A stretch of DNA of 48,647 nucleotides from positions 1 to 48,647 of the forward strand of contig JAFZBH010000024.1 in assembly GCA_017561865.1 (NCBI GenBank). Direction: 5' to 3'. A program made the translations under genes and the position numbers. Below are positions 1 through 7,345 of this stretch, piece by piece (the first letter of the stretch is position 1; each line of letters begins with the position of its first letter). The notes below the pieces were generated by a model. The model was not told where the DNA came from and did no database searches. It saw only the letters and a program-made list of their open reading frames with translations. The stretch comes from Bacteroidales bacterium. Lineage in GTDB: Bacteria; Bacteroidota; Bacteroidia; Bacteroidales; UBA932.

Positions 1-969
1 GCCATCGACTATCTGCACGGAGCGAACTGCGGCCAGCAGAAGAAGGGCGGCAAGGTGGTCGTCGTGGGCGGCGGCAACGTCGCCATTGACGCCGCCCGCG
101 TGGCGATGCGCAGCGGAGCGGACTCCGTGACGATGCTCTCGCTCGAGACCGAGGACATCATGCCCGCTTCACTCGAAGAGCGGCGCGAGGCCCGCGCCGA
201 CGGCGTGGAGATACGCCCGGGCTGGGGGCCGAAGGAAGTACTTGGTACAGACTCCGTTACGGGCATCGTCTTCAAGAAGTGCACGTCCGTCTACGACGCG
301 GACCACAAGTTCTCGCCCAGCTATGACGAGTCCGAACTCATCACCCTCGAGGCCGACCGCGTCATCTTCGCCATCGGCCAGACCGTCGTCCTGAAGGACC
401 TGCTGAAGGACACGAAGGTGGAGTTCTTCCGCGGCGTGTACCCCGTGGCGGACAAGCTCACCTACCAGACCGCCGAGCCGGACATCTTCGTGGGCGGCGA
501 CGTCTATACCGGGCCGAAGTTCGCCATCGACGCCATCGCCGCGGGCAAAGAGGCCGCCGAATCGCTGCACCGCTTCGTACAGCACGGCCATATGACCATC
601 GGACGCAACCGGCGCGACTTCATCGAACTCGACAAGGACGACATCGTCGTGGAGTCCTACGACAACGCTTCGCGCCAGGAGCCCGGCGTGGACGTCAGCG
701 AGGACCGCTTCCGCGAATATGAGCGCACGCTCACCGAGGAGCAGGTGCGCAAGGAGACGGCCCGATGCCTGGGCTGCGGCGCCTCCGTCGTCGACGAGAA
801 CCGCTGCATCGGCTGCGGCATCTGCACGACCAAGTGCGCCTTCGACGCCATCCACCTGCACCGCGAGCATCCCGAGTGCAGCGAACTGTACACCTCCGAG
901 GACAAGTTCAGCGCCATCCTCCCTTATATGATCAAGCGCACCGGGAAGATATTGTTCAAAAAGAAATAA
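1..969 (+). CDS. FAD/NAD(P)-dependent oxidoreductase with C-terminal 4Fe-4S ferredoxin domain (5' partial)
   Basis: The frame is open from the left edge, so the N-terminus is missing; 322 residues are visible. A dinucleotide-binding loop GGGNVAIDAA lies near residue 23, as in the glutamate synthase small subunit / NADH-binding flavoprotein family. A second conserved segment with IFAIGQ follows, then a GGDVYTGP block typical of the FAD-binding end. The C-terminus carries a cysteine cluster (C256, C259, C269, C272, C275, C279) that matches a ferredoxin-like Fe-S domain. The protein probably moves electrons between NAD(P)H and an Fe-S partner. The stop codon overlaps the hypA start (TAATG), so the two are translationally coupled. 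A hydrogenase or similar redox enzyme upstream of the window is a plausible partner, but this is inference. Confidence 0.85.
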   Translation, partial: AIDYLHGANCGQQKKGGKVVVVGGGNVAIDAARVAMRSGADSVTMLSLETEDIMPASLEERREARADGVEIRPGWGPKEVLGTDSVTGIVFKKCTSVYDADHKFSPSYDESELITLEADRVIFAIGQTVVLKDLLKDTKVEFFRGVYPVADKLTYQTAEPDIFVGGDVYTGPKFAIDAIAAGKEAAESLHRFVQHGHMTIGRNRRDFIELDKDDIVVESYDNASRQEPGVDVSEDRFREYERTLTEEQVRKETARCLGCGASVVDENRCIGCGICTTKCAFDAIHLHREHPECSELYTSEDKFSAILPYMIKRTGKILFKKK

Positions 970-1310
970 TGCACGAGCTGGGCATCGTCTTCTACATCAT
1001 CCGGGACGTCAAGCAGGCGGCCGAGGAGCACCGCGTGGGCCACGTGGCCGCCGTCGTGATGAACATAGGAGAGGTGTCCACCGTCGTTCCGGAATATCTG
1101 ACCGACTGCTGGAGGTGGGCCGCCGACAGGGAGGAACTGCTCCGCGGAAGCGAACTGAAGATCAACACCGTCCCGGCGCTTACCTACTGCGAGGACTGTC
1201 AGCAGGAGTACGAGACGGTACGCTATGGCAGGACCTGCCCGCACTGCGGGAGTCCGCATACCTTCCTGCTTCAAGGCAATGAAGTGGAAATCAAGGAAAT
1301 AGAAGTATAA
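969..1310 (+). CDS. hypA: Hydrogenase maturation nickel chaperone HypA
   Basis: The product is 113 residues, the usual HypA length. It begins MHE, where the second-position His is the nickel ligand of the family. It carries the zinc-site pair of CxxC motifs (C74/C77 and C90/C93). HypA inserts or delivers nickel to NiFe-hydrogenase in the cytoplasm, usually with HypB. The start at 969 overlaps the stop of the preceding oxidoreductase by one base, and the MHE context excludes any longer start. No hypB-F or hydrogenase subunit genes are visible here, so the hydrogenase must lie outside the window or HypA serves another nickel enzyme. Confidence 0.93.
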   Translation: MHELGIVFYIIRDVKQAAEEHRVGHVAAVVMNIGEVSTVVPEYLTDCWRWAADREELLRGSELKINTVPALTYCEDCQQEYETVRYGRTCPHCGSPHTFLLQGNEVEIKEIEV

Positions 1311-1322
1311 CGAAATAGAATT

Positions 1323-1673
1323 ATGGCTTGTTTTGTAGTACCCCTCGTGCAGGCGATCGCCACCAGCATCATCCGCCGGCACAACGCCCGGACGAATTCC
1401 GGGAACTCCGTCCTCAGGCGCCGCCTGCCCGACCTGGAGAAGATGCTCTGGGGCGGCAGCGTGATGCTCATCGTGGACCACATCATCAACGGGGAGCTGA
1501 CCTGGCGCTTTCCCTTCTTCACCGCCCTCGGCGTGGAAGGCGGCGGGGGCGTGATGCTCCGTGAGATGCTCACGGTCGGCGTCCCGATCTCGCTGGTCAT
1601 CACCGCCGTCTGGGCGGTCTGGGCATTTGCCAAAGAGAGAAGATTTCTCGACTTCGCTCGAAATGACAGTTAA
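1323..1673 (+). CDS. Small membrane protein of unknown function
   Basis: The product is 116 residues and I do not recognise the family. Two hydrophobic stretches (about residues 38-60 and 86-107) suggest two membrane segments. It starts 12 bases after hypA on the same strand, so it is probably in the same transcript. The last residues (RRFLDFARND) come from a short dyad repeat at 1642-1667, so the natural C-terminus may have been changed by that repeat. It could be a small accessory protein of the redox system, but only position supports this. Confidence 0.7.
   Translation: MACFVVPLVQAIATSIIRRHNARTNSGNSVLRRRLPDLEKMLWGGSVMLIVDHIINGELTWRFPFFTALGVEGGGGVMLREMLTVGVPISLVITAVWAVWAFAKERRFLDFARNDS
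1642..1667. repeat. Short dyad repeat encoding DFARND
   Basis: The element reads gatttctcgacttcgctcga and continues to a matching aaatgac. TCGA/TCGA and ATTTC/GAAAT arms form an imperfect hairpin around CTTCGC. It supplies the final codons of the membrane protein gene. From memory, DFARND-type tails occur at the ends of many unrelated predicted proteins in Bacteroidota drafts; I see only one copy in this window. Confidence 0.5.
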
Positions 1674-1704
1674 ACAACTAGTTAAATACTAATAACCCTT
1701 ACCT

Positions 1705-2808
1705 ATGTTTTTCCAAGTCTATGGGGCGCACGCCCTGTCGCAATGGCTGATGCTCCTGGTCGTCCTGGCCGGACTCATCCTGTTCAATGAATTCGCCCGC
1801 CGCACCAAATTCGGCGGCATCTTCACCTTCCTGGTCATTCCCCTGGCCCTGACCGTTTACTTCCTCGCCATCCTGTTCGGCGTCAAGAGCGGCGCCCAGT
1901 GGGCGCTGCAGAACCAAACCCACGTCTATATGCAGGGCTGGTTCCACTACGCCAAGCTCTACGCCGCCACCGCCGGGTGCATCGGCTTCATGATGATCAA
2001 GTACAAATGGGGCATCGGCGCAAAGCACTGGTTCAAGCCCTTCCCCTTCATCATCGTGGCCATCAACATCCTGATCGCCTGCGCCTCCGACTTCGAGAGC
2101 GCCGCGATGGGCTGGAACAAGTGGTGGCTCACCTCCGAAGGAGTCTGGCAGTACGGCGGCTGGCACAACGTGATGAACGGCGTGGCCGGCCTGCTGAACA
2201 TCTTCTGTATGACCGCCTGGTGGAACGTCTATCCTTCCAAGGACAAGAAGGATATGATCTGGGCCGACATGACCTGGGTCTATATCGTCATCTACGACAT
2301 CTGGAACTTCGCATACACCTACAACTGCCTGCCCACGCACAGCTGGTACTGCGGTGTTGCGCTGCTGCTCGCCCCGACCATCGCCGCCCTGCTGTGGAAC
2401 CGCGGCGGCTGGATCCAGAACCGCGCCAACACCCTGGCCATCTGGTGCATGTTCGCCCAGGTGTTCCCGCTCTTCCAGGAAACCTTCAAGAACGGCCAGC
2501 AGTGGTTCTCCTGGGCCACGCTTCCCGTCCTTTATCCTGAAGGCGTGGCCACCATCGAGAAACTGTACGCCGCAGGCGGACAGGCGGCCGTCGACGGCAT
2601 CGTGGGCACCACCGTGGATCCTTCCCTGGTCAGCGCCAATCCCACGATGATGGTCGTGATCAGCGCCCTGGCCCTGGTGACCAACGCCATTGCCCTGGGA
2701 TACATCATCTGCGTCTCCAGGAAGCGCCGCATCAATCCTTACAAGCAGGATGTCTTCGTGGACCAGAAGTACTACAAGGACGCGATGGCCCGTGCCGAGC
2801 TGAGCTAG
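1705..2808 (+). CDS. DUF5692-like polytopic membrane protein
   Basis: The product is 367 residues with about ten hydrophobic segments spread along its length. It is rich in tryptophan, with several GW/WxW-type motifs in the middle (around WNKWW and WWNVY). This matches my recollection of the uncharacterised DUF5692 family of gut bacteria; the name is given with moderate confidence and no function is known. It starts 31 bases after the small membrane protein and is followed by a strong hairpin terminator, so it is probably the last gene of the unit that contains hypA. No transport or catalytic motif is visible. Confidence 0.7.
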   Translation: MFFQVYGAHALSQWLMLLVVLAGLILFNEFARRTKFGGIFTFLVIPLALTVYFLAILFGVKSGAQWALQNQTHVYMQGWFHYAKLYAATAGCIGFMMIKYKWGIGAKHWFKPFPFIIVAINILIACASDFESAAMGWNKWWLTSEGVWQYGGWHNVMNGVAGLLNIFCMTAWWNVYPSKDKKDMIWADMTWVYIVIYDIWNFAYTYNCLPTHSWYCGVALLLAPTIAALLWNRGGWIQNRANTLAIWCMFAQVFPLFQETFKNGQQWFSWATLPVLYPEGVATIEKLYAAGGQAAVDGIVGTTVDPSLVSANPTMMVVISALALVTNAIALGYIICVSRKRRINPYKQDVFVDQKYYKDAMARAELS

Positions 2809-2827
2809 GGGCCCTCTTCAGAGAACG

Positions 2828-2856
2828 AAAAAGCCGCACTGTCCGTGCGGCTTTTT
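2828..2856. terminator. Bidirectional intrinsic terminator
   Basis: A perfect 12-bp stem, AAAAAGCCGCAC (2828-2839) with GTGCGGCTTTTT (2845-2856), has a 5-base loop. The A-run and T-run at the ends let it work in both directions. It sits between two convergent genes ending at 2808 and 2858. Confidence 0.9.
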
Positions 2857-2857
2857 C

Positions 2858-3301
2858 TTATTCGGCAGGCGCCTCTTCCGTATCGGGAGACAGGCCTGAA
2901 GCGAGGTCCCGGATGAAATTCCCGATGGTTTCCACCAAGCCGGGAACGGCGTCGCTGATCTCCTGGACCAGGCCCGGGATCTGCTCTCCGAGTTCCTTGA
3001 CCGTATCGGAGATGCTGTCCGCGCCGGAACGCAGGGCGATGGACATATAACGGCCCATCGACGAGCGGACATCCTTGATCTGGTCCATGGTCAGGGACCC
3101 CTTCTCATCCTGGTATTCCTTGCAGAAGGCCTCGAACTTTTCGTTCGCGGCATCCCAGTCGTCACGGGCAAAGGAATCGGCTTTCTGCTCGACGGTATCG
3201 ACGAAAGCCTTCAGGCGCTCGGGAAGCGGCTTCTGGCCGCAGGAGACGCACAACAGCAGGGCGCACAGCGCCATCAGCATAACGAAAAATGATCTTTTCA
3301 T
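2858..3301 (-). CDS. Small predicted lipoprotein, unknown function
   Basis: The product is 147 residues. The start MKRSFF at 3301 is chosen because it gives a clean signal peptide ending in a lipobox-like LLCVSC, with Cys about residue 20; upstream in-frame starts would place unrelated sequence before it. The mature part is charged and helical, with acidic and lysine-rich segments and a C-terminal stretch of amphipathic helix. It resembles small helical Bacteroidales lipoproteins, but I assign no function. A -7 box (3327-3334) lies just upstream, divergent from the next lipoprotein gene. Confidence 0.75.
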   Translation of the reverse strand: MKRSFFVMLMALCALLLCVSCGQKPLPERLKAFVDTVEQKADSFARDDWDAANEKFEAFCKEYQDEKGSLTMDQIKDVRSSMGRYMSIALRSGADSISDTVKELGEQIPGLVQEISDAVPGLVETIGNFIRDLASGLSPDTEEAPAE

Positions 3302-3326
3302 GGCAGTGGAATCTTTTTTGCAAGCG

Positions 3327-3334
3327 CAAATGTA
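3327..3334 (-). promoter_or_regulatory. Promoter -7 box (TACATTTG) for lipoprotein gene
   Basis: CAAATGTA on the plus strand reads TACATTTG on the minus strand and matches the Bacteroidota TAnnTTTG consensus. The start codon at 3301 would be about 20 bases from the transcription start. No clear -33 TTTG is visible. Confidence 0.6.
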
Positions 3335-3374
3335 ATGGTTTTTCATTATATTAGTGCCATAAAAACACCGTGTT

Positions 3375-3815
3375 ATGTCAAAAAACAGACTGCTGCACGT
3401 TTTTGTGCTTATCATTTTATTCATCGCTTCATCCTGTTCTGTCATGGGTAAGAATCCTGTTTTGAAAGGGACCAAATGGACGGCCGTCCAGGAAATGTTC
3501 GTCGCCGATGCGGGCACGATGACCATCACGCACACGCTGGAATTCATTTCCGCCAAGGAAGTACGGGTCAGCGAGAAGTCTTATATGCCGCCCTATCCCG
3601 CGATGTATATGAATCCGGACGGGACGATCGACACGATGCCCGGCCACTCTTCCGAATCGGAGTATGTCGGGACGTATCAACTTAAGCTTGGGGTCCTGAT
3701 CATCACGAAGGAGAACGGGCATAAGGAGAGTTTCCATTATATGGAAGACGGAACATTTACCCAGAAAACTCCCTGGGACGAAACCATCGTCTTCTCGCGC
3801 AACGAGGAGGAATAG
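3375..3815 (+). CDS. Small predicted lipoprotein / lipocalin-like protein
   Basis: The product is 146 residues. It has an N-terminal signal peptide with a lipobox-like ASSC (Cys at about residue 21). The rest is beta-rich with alternating polar and hydrophobic strands (TMTITHTLEF, GTYQLKLGVLIIT). This pattern resembles small lipocalin-like or META-like domains that start KGTKW. The family is not identified. A weak -7-like box TATATTAG (3347-3354) precedes it, and it is followed by a hairpin with a T-run at 3902-3920. Confidence 0.7.
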   Translation: MSKNRLLHVFVLIILFIASSCSVMGKNPVLKGTKWTAVQEMFVADAGTMTITHTLEFISAKEVRVSEKSYMPPYPAMYMNPDGTIDTMPGHSSESEYVGTYQLKLGVLIITKENGHKESFHYMEDGTFTQKTPWDETIVFSRNEEE

Positions 3816-3901
3816 GAGCGGGCAGGATTTGTCCGGCGCAGGGATTAGCCGCGCTTCGCGCGTCTTTTCCCTGGCTCTCCGGGAGCAAACCATCAGCAGG
3901 G

Positions 3902-3920
3902 CGGACCGGAGGTCCGTTTT
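3902..3920 (+). terminator. Hairpin terminator after the 3375-3815 gene
   Basis: CGGACC (3902-3907) pairs with GGTCCG (3911-3916) and is followed by TTTT. It lies 86 bases after the stop codon and runs directly into the larger palindrome at 3917-3976. Confidence 0.55.
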
Positions 3921-3976
3921 GCTATTTGGGCGGACGTCTGAGAGCTAGCTCTCGAGCGCCCGCCCACATAGCAAAA
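3917..3976. repeat. Large 60-bp imperfect palindrome
   Basis: Nested arms pair almost end to end: TTTTGCTAT (3917-3925) with ATAGCAAAA (3968-3976), GGGCGG (3928-3933) with CCGCCC (3960-3965), and a central perfect 14-bp palindrome GAGAGCTAGCTCTC (3940-3953). It shares its right end with the terminator of tRNA-Ser. Confidence 0.85.
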
Positions 3977-3997
3977 AACGCCGCACATCGTGCGGCG
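3973..3997 (-). terminator. Terminator downstream of tRNA-Ser
   Basis: On the minus strand an 8-bp GC stem (CGCCGCAC with GTGCGGCG, loop 3) is followed by six T. It lies 21 bases past the 3' end of tRNA-Ser. Confidence 0.8.
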
Positions 3998-4018
3998 CCT
4001 GCTGTGGTTTGCATTGCG

Positions 4019-4106
4019 CGGAGAGACAGGGATTCGAACCCTGGAACCGCTTTGGGCGGTCACGCGCTTTCCAGACGCGCCTCTTCAGCCACTCGAGCAT
4101 CTCTCC
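4019..4106 (-). tRNA. tRNA-Ser (GGA)
   Basis: The minus strand folds as an 88-base class II tRNA. The acceptor stem is GGAGAGA with TCTCTCC, discriminator G, then a D-arm and a long variable arm (ACCGCCC...GGCGGT type). The T-arm is CCAGG-GTTCGAA-TCCCTG. The anticodon loop CTGGAAA presents GGA, reading UCC and UCU. CCA is not encoded. A -7 box lies at 4118-4125 and a terminator follows. Confidence 0.95.
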
Positions 4107-4117
4107 AAACGGGACTG

Positions 4118-4125
4118 CAAATATA
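4118..4125 (-). promoter_or_regulatory. Promoter -7 box (TATATTTG) for tRNA-Ser
   Basis: CAAATATA on the plus strand gives TATATTTG on the minus strand, 11 bases ahead of the tRNA 5' end. The sequence between them (gggactgcaaa) is almost the same as in front of tRNA-Thr. Confidence 0.65.
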
Positions 4126-4178
4126 GGAAACTTTTTTGAAAATCAGCCCCTCCACAGGGACTTTTCAGTTTATTTCTT

Positions 4179-4186
4179 TATATTTG
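4179..4186 (+). promoter_or_regulatory. Promoter -7 box (TATATTTG) for glycosyltransferase-tex
   Basis: It is an exact TAnnTTTG match that ends only 8 bases before the ATG at 4195. The expected transcription start therefore lies 2-4 bases before the start codon. Confidence 0.65.
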
Positions 4187-4194
4187 TAAGACGT

Positions 4195-4920
4195 ATGGAA
4201 AAGAAACTGGTCATCATCCCGACGTACAACGAGATCGAGAACATCTCCAAGATTACGCAGGCGGTACTCTCGCTTGACGGGGATTACCATATCCTCGTCA
4301 TCGACGACGGTTCCCCGGACGGGACCGCCGGCGTGGTCAAGTCGCTGATGCAGGTGTATCCCGAGCGGCTGTTCCTGGTGGAGCGCAGCGGCAAGCTTGG
4401 CCTGGGCACGGCCTACGTGGCCGGTTTCCGCTGGGCGCTGGAGCGGGACTACGACTACATCTTCGAGATGGACGCCGACTTTTCCCATAACCCCGAAGAC
4501 CTTCCGCGCCTGCTCGCTGCCTGCAAAGACGGCGGCGCCGACCTCTCTGTCGGTTCACGCTACTGCGACGGCATCAACGTCGTCAACTGGCCCCTGGGGC
4601 GCATCATGATGTCCTACAGCGCCTCCATTTACGTTCGCACCGTGCTGGGCGCGCGCATCTATGACAGTACGGCGGGCTTCGTGTGCTACTCGCGCAAGGT
4701 CCTGGAGACGATCGATCTCGACGCCGTGAAGATGAAGGGCTACGGTTTCCAGATCGAGATGAAATACACCGCCCACAAGCTGGGCTTCAAGATCGCCGAG
4801 GTGCCCGTCATCTTCGTCAACCGGCAGGAAGGCACCTCGAAAATGTCCGGCAGCATCTTCGGCGAAGCGTTCTGGGGCGTTCTGGGCCTGCGCTTCCGCA
4901 AACTTCACCCCGCAAAATGA
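4195..4920 (+). CDS. Polyprenol monophosphomannose synthase-like glycosyltransferase (GT2)
   Basis: The product is 241 residues. The start at 4195 is used because a longer frame would run through tRNA-Ser. It has the GT-A fold signatures of dolichyl-phosphate mannosyltransferase (DPM1-like) enzymes: PTYNE near residue 9, DDGSPDGT at 37-44 and the metal-binding DAD at 93-95, then GSRY and an acceptor-side segment. It has no C-terminal membrane domain, so it would act at the inner face of the membrane. It would transfer a sugar from a GDP- or UDP-sugar to a polyprenyl phosphate. Its stop overlaps the tex start (ATGA), which implies coupled translation. Confidence 0.9.
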   Translation: MEKKLVIIPTYNEIENISKITQAVLSLDGDYHILVIDDGSPDGTAGVVKSLMQVYPERLFLVERSGKLGLGTAYVAGFRWALERDYDYIFEMDADFSHNPEDLPRLLAACKDGGADLSVGSRYCDGINVVNWPLGRIMMSYSASIYVRTVLGARIYDSTAGFVCYSRKVLETIDLDAVKMKGYGFQIEMKYTAHKLGFKIAEVPVIFVNRQEGTSKMSGSIFGEAFWGVLGLRFRKLHPAK

Positions 4921-7052
4921 AAGAAATCTATATCCGCCACATCGCCGGCCTCCTGAACCTGAAGGACTGGCAGGTCGAGAACTGCGCCGACCTCTTCGCA
5001 GACGGCGACACCATCCCTTTCATCAGCCGTTACCGCAAGGAGAAGACCGGCGGCCTGGACGACGCCGAGGTGGCCGAAGTGCGCCATTGGGTGGACGTCT
5101 TCGCCGAGATGGAGAAGCGCAAGGAGACCATCCTCAAGACCATCGCGCAGGCGGGAGCCCTGACGGATGAGTTGCGCGGGAAGATCGAGAACTGCGTATC
5201 TTCTACGGAACTGGAGGACCTGTATCTGCCTTGGCGGCCCAAACGGCGCACCCGCGCCACCCTGGCCCGGGAGCTAGGTCTGGAGCCCCTGGCGGACCTG
5301 CTGTGGAACGGAAAGAGCCGCAATCCCCAGGCCGATGCACGCAAGTTCGTGGGCGACAAGGTCCCCGACACGGAAGCGGCGCTCGCGGGGGCGCGCGACA
5401 TCGTCGCGGAGCGCCTGAGCGAGACGCCGGTGATCCGGGAGAATCTCCGCGCCATCTTCCGCCGCAGGCGCCTGACGGCCGGTGTGACCAAAGCCGGGCG
5501 GGACAGCGCCGACGCGGCGAAATACCGGAGTTATTTCGATTTCAAGATGCCGCTGGAGCGCATCCCCTCCCATAATTTGCTCGCCATCCTGCGGGCCCAG
5601 AACGAAGGGTTCCTCAACGTGGGTATCGACGCGGATCCCGACAAGTGCGAGGCCAAGATTTACTACGATTTCTGCCAGGAGCACGGCTACCCTGCGGGCC
5701 CTGTGGCCGGGCAGATCAAGGAGGCGACGGCGGACGCTTTCAAGCGCCTGCTGGAGCCGTCCATCAGCGGCGAAGTGCTGCGCGAAGCCAAGCAGAAAGC
5801 CGACATCGAGAGCATCCGCGTCTTCGGCGAGAATCTCCGCCAGTTACTGCTCGGCGCCCCGGTCGGGGCGAAGCGCACGATGGCCATCGACCCCGGCTAC
5901 CGCAACGGCTGCAAGATCGCCTGCCTGGACGAGCAGGGCAGCCTGCTTTACCATACCATCATCTATCCGCATCCCCCGCAGAACGAGAAGGTCAAGGCCA
6001 TCATGGCCGTACAGCAGATGCTCGACCGCTACGGCATCCAGGCCGTGGCCATCGGAAACGGCACCGCCTCCCGCGAAACGGAAGACTTCATGCGGCGCAT
6101 CCGGCTGCCGGAAGGATGTAAGGTCTGGACAGTCAGCGAGGACGGCGCCTCCATCTACAGCGCTTCCGAGATCGCGCGGCAGGAGTTCCCCGACGAGGAC
6201 GTGACCGTGCGCGGCGCCGTATCGATCGGTCGCCGCCTGATGGATCCGCTGGCGGAGCTGGTGAAGATCGACCCGAAGAACCTGGGTATCGGTCAGTATC
6301 AGCACGACGTGGACCAGGCGCTGCTCAAGGAAAAGCTGGACAATACGGTGGAGAGCTGCGTGAACGCCGTGGGCGTGAATCTCAATACCGCCTCCCCTTA
6401 CCTGCTCGCATACGTGGCTGGCATCGGCCCCGCCCTGGCTGAGAACATCGTCGCGTGGCGCGGCGAGAACGGGGCTTTCCGCAGCCGCGCGGATCTCCGG
6501 AAGGTGCCCCGGCTCGGGCCCAAGGCTTTCGAGCAATGCGCCGGGTTCCTGCGGATCCGGGACGCGCAGAATCCGCTGGACAATTCGGCGGTGCATCCCG
6601 AGTCCTACGGCATCGTGGACCGGATGGCGGCTTCGCTGGGGGTCAGCACGAAGGAACTCGTGGGCAATGCGGAACTGTGTTCGCGCCTGCACGCGGAGGA
6701 TTTCGTGACGCCCTCCGCCGGCCTTCCGACGGTCAATGACATCCTCAAGGAGCTGGCCAAGCCCGGGCTGGATCCGCGCGAGCAGGCTTCCGAGTTCGCT
6801 TTCGCGGAGGACATCCACGGCATCGACGACCTGAAGGTCGGAATGGAACTCCCCGGCATCGTGACGAATATCACCAATTTCGGCGCTTTCGTCGACATCG
6901 GCATCCACGACGACGGCCTGGTGCACGTCTCGCAGATGGGGCCCCGTGGCACCGATCCATCCAAAGTCGTCAAACTCCACCAGCAGGTCCGCGTCGCCGT
7001 CACCGCCGTCGACCTCGACCGCGGCCGCATCTCCCTCAGGTTACTCAAATAA
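4917..7052 (+). CDS. tex: Tex family transcription accessory / RNA-binding protein
   Basis: The product is 711 residues, shorter than the roughly 770 residues of many Tex proteins but complete. Domains in order: helical Tex N-terminal region with PFISRYRKE near residue 37, YqgF-like RNase H fold with AIDPGYRNG, helix-hairpin-helix repeats (YVAGIGPALAENIV and a second one), and a C-terminal S1 domain (GIVTNITNFGAFVDIG). Tex binds nucleic acid and affects transcription and stress or toxin expression in several bacteria. It overlaps the glycosyltransferase gene by four bases. The gene is followed by 293 bases of structured non-coding DNA. Confidence 0.96.
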   Translation: MKEIYIRHIAGLLNLKDWQVENCADLFADGDTIPFISRYRKEKTGGLDDAEVAEVRHWVDVFAEMEKRKETILKTIAQAGALTDELRGKIENCVSSTELEDLYLPWRPKRRTRATLARELGLEPLADLLWNGKSRNPQADARKFVGDKVPDTEAALAGARDIVAERLSETPVIRENLRAIFRRRRLTAGVTKAGRDSADAAKYRSYFDFKMPLERIPSHNLLAILRAQNEGFLNVGIDADPDKCEAKIYYDFCQEHGYPAGPVAGQIKEATADAFKRLLEPSISGEVLREAKQKADIESIRVFGENLRQLLLGAPVGAKRTMAIDPGYRNGCKIACLDEQGSLLYHTIIYPHPPQNEKVKAIMAVQQMLDRYGIQAVAIGNGTASRETEDFMRRIRLPEGCKVWTVSEDGASIYSASEIARQEFPDEDVTVRGAVSIGRRLMDPLAELVKIDPKNLGIGQYQHDVDQALLKEKLDNTVESCVNAVGVNLNTASPYLLAYVAGIGPALAENIVAWRGENGAFRSRADLRKVPRLGPKAFEQCAGFLRIRDAQNPLDNSAVHPESYGIVDRMAASLGVSTKELVGNAELCSRLHAEDFVTPSAGLPTVNDILKELAKPGLDPREQASEFAFAEDIHGIDDLKVGMELPGIVTNITNFGAFVDIGIHDDGLVHVSQMGPRGTDPSKVVKLHQQVRVAVTAVDLDRGRISLRLLK

Positions 7053-7066
7053 TCTTTGCCGGAGCC

Positions 7067-7118
7067 GACAGGCCTGCGCCTGTGCGGACTGCAAACGTCC
7101 GCCCAAACGCAGCCTGTC
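7067..7118. repeat. Branched palindromic element after tex (first block)
   Basis: GACAGGCCTGCG (7067-7078) pairs with CGCAGCCTGTC (7108-7118) with one bulge. The pair encloses a perfect 6-bp hairpin GCGGAC (7084-7089) with GTCCGC (7097-7102). No T-run follows, so it does not look like a simple terminator. Confidence 0.7.
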
Positions 7119-7141
7119 GCCTTTTCCGGCCGGTGTTTTGC

Positions 7142-7227
7142 GGCAGCCGACCCACCCCCGCCACGCACGGCCCCCGACAGCACGGGCCAACGTGCGCAGG
7201 CCCGCGCACACCTACCCGCCGGCTGCC
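7142..7227. repeat. Branched palindromic element after tex (second block)
   Basis: GGCAGCCG (7142-7149) pairs perfectly with CGGCTGCC (7220-7227). Inside, GCACG with CGTGC and GCCC with GGGC form a second stem. The two blocks fill most of the tex-blaI gap and show no coding potential. Confidence 0.65.
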
Positions 7228-7263
7228 TTATTTGGCAAATAACATAGCCGGCGTAAAAAAAAT

Positions 7264-7301
7264 TCCGAAGAAAAATAGGAAAACTCCGAAAAATATTAGG
7301 A
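7264..7301. promoter_or_regulatory. Tandem 17-bp operator-like elements upstream of the BlaI-type repressor
   Basis: TCCGAAGAAAAATAGGA (7264-7280) and TCCGAAAAATATTAGGA (7285-7301) share both ends (TCCGAA and TAGGA) and are 21 bp apart, two helical turns. Each is a TCC...GGA dyad. The second extends to the 8-bp inverted repeat AAAACTCC/GGAGTTTT (7280-7287 and 7299-7306). They lie directly upstream of the -7 box at 7319, a good place for autorepression. Confidence 0.6.
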
Positions 7302-7318
7302 GTTTTGAAAATTATGAT

Positions 7319-7326
7319 TATATTTG
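7319..7326 (+). promoter_or_regulatory. Promoter -7 box (TATATTTG) for the BlaI unit
   Basis: It is an exact TAnnTTTG match 19 bases before the ATG at 7346, just downstream of the tandem operator-like elements. Confidence 0.65.
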
Positions 7327-7345
7327 CGGTGAGAAAAACCGGTTT

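Noticed and set aside
4009..4194. N-terminal extension of the glycosyltransferase upstream of 4195
   Set aside because: It would be translated through tRNA-Ser and past the promoter; the 4195 start gives the normal family N-terminus.
5844..6980. Long minus-strand frame opposite tex
   Set aside because: It has no domain, lies fully inside a well-supported tex gene and has shadow-like composition.
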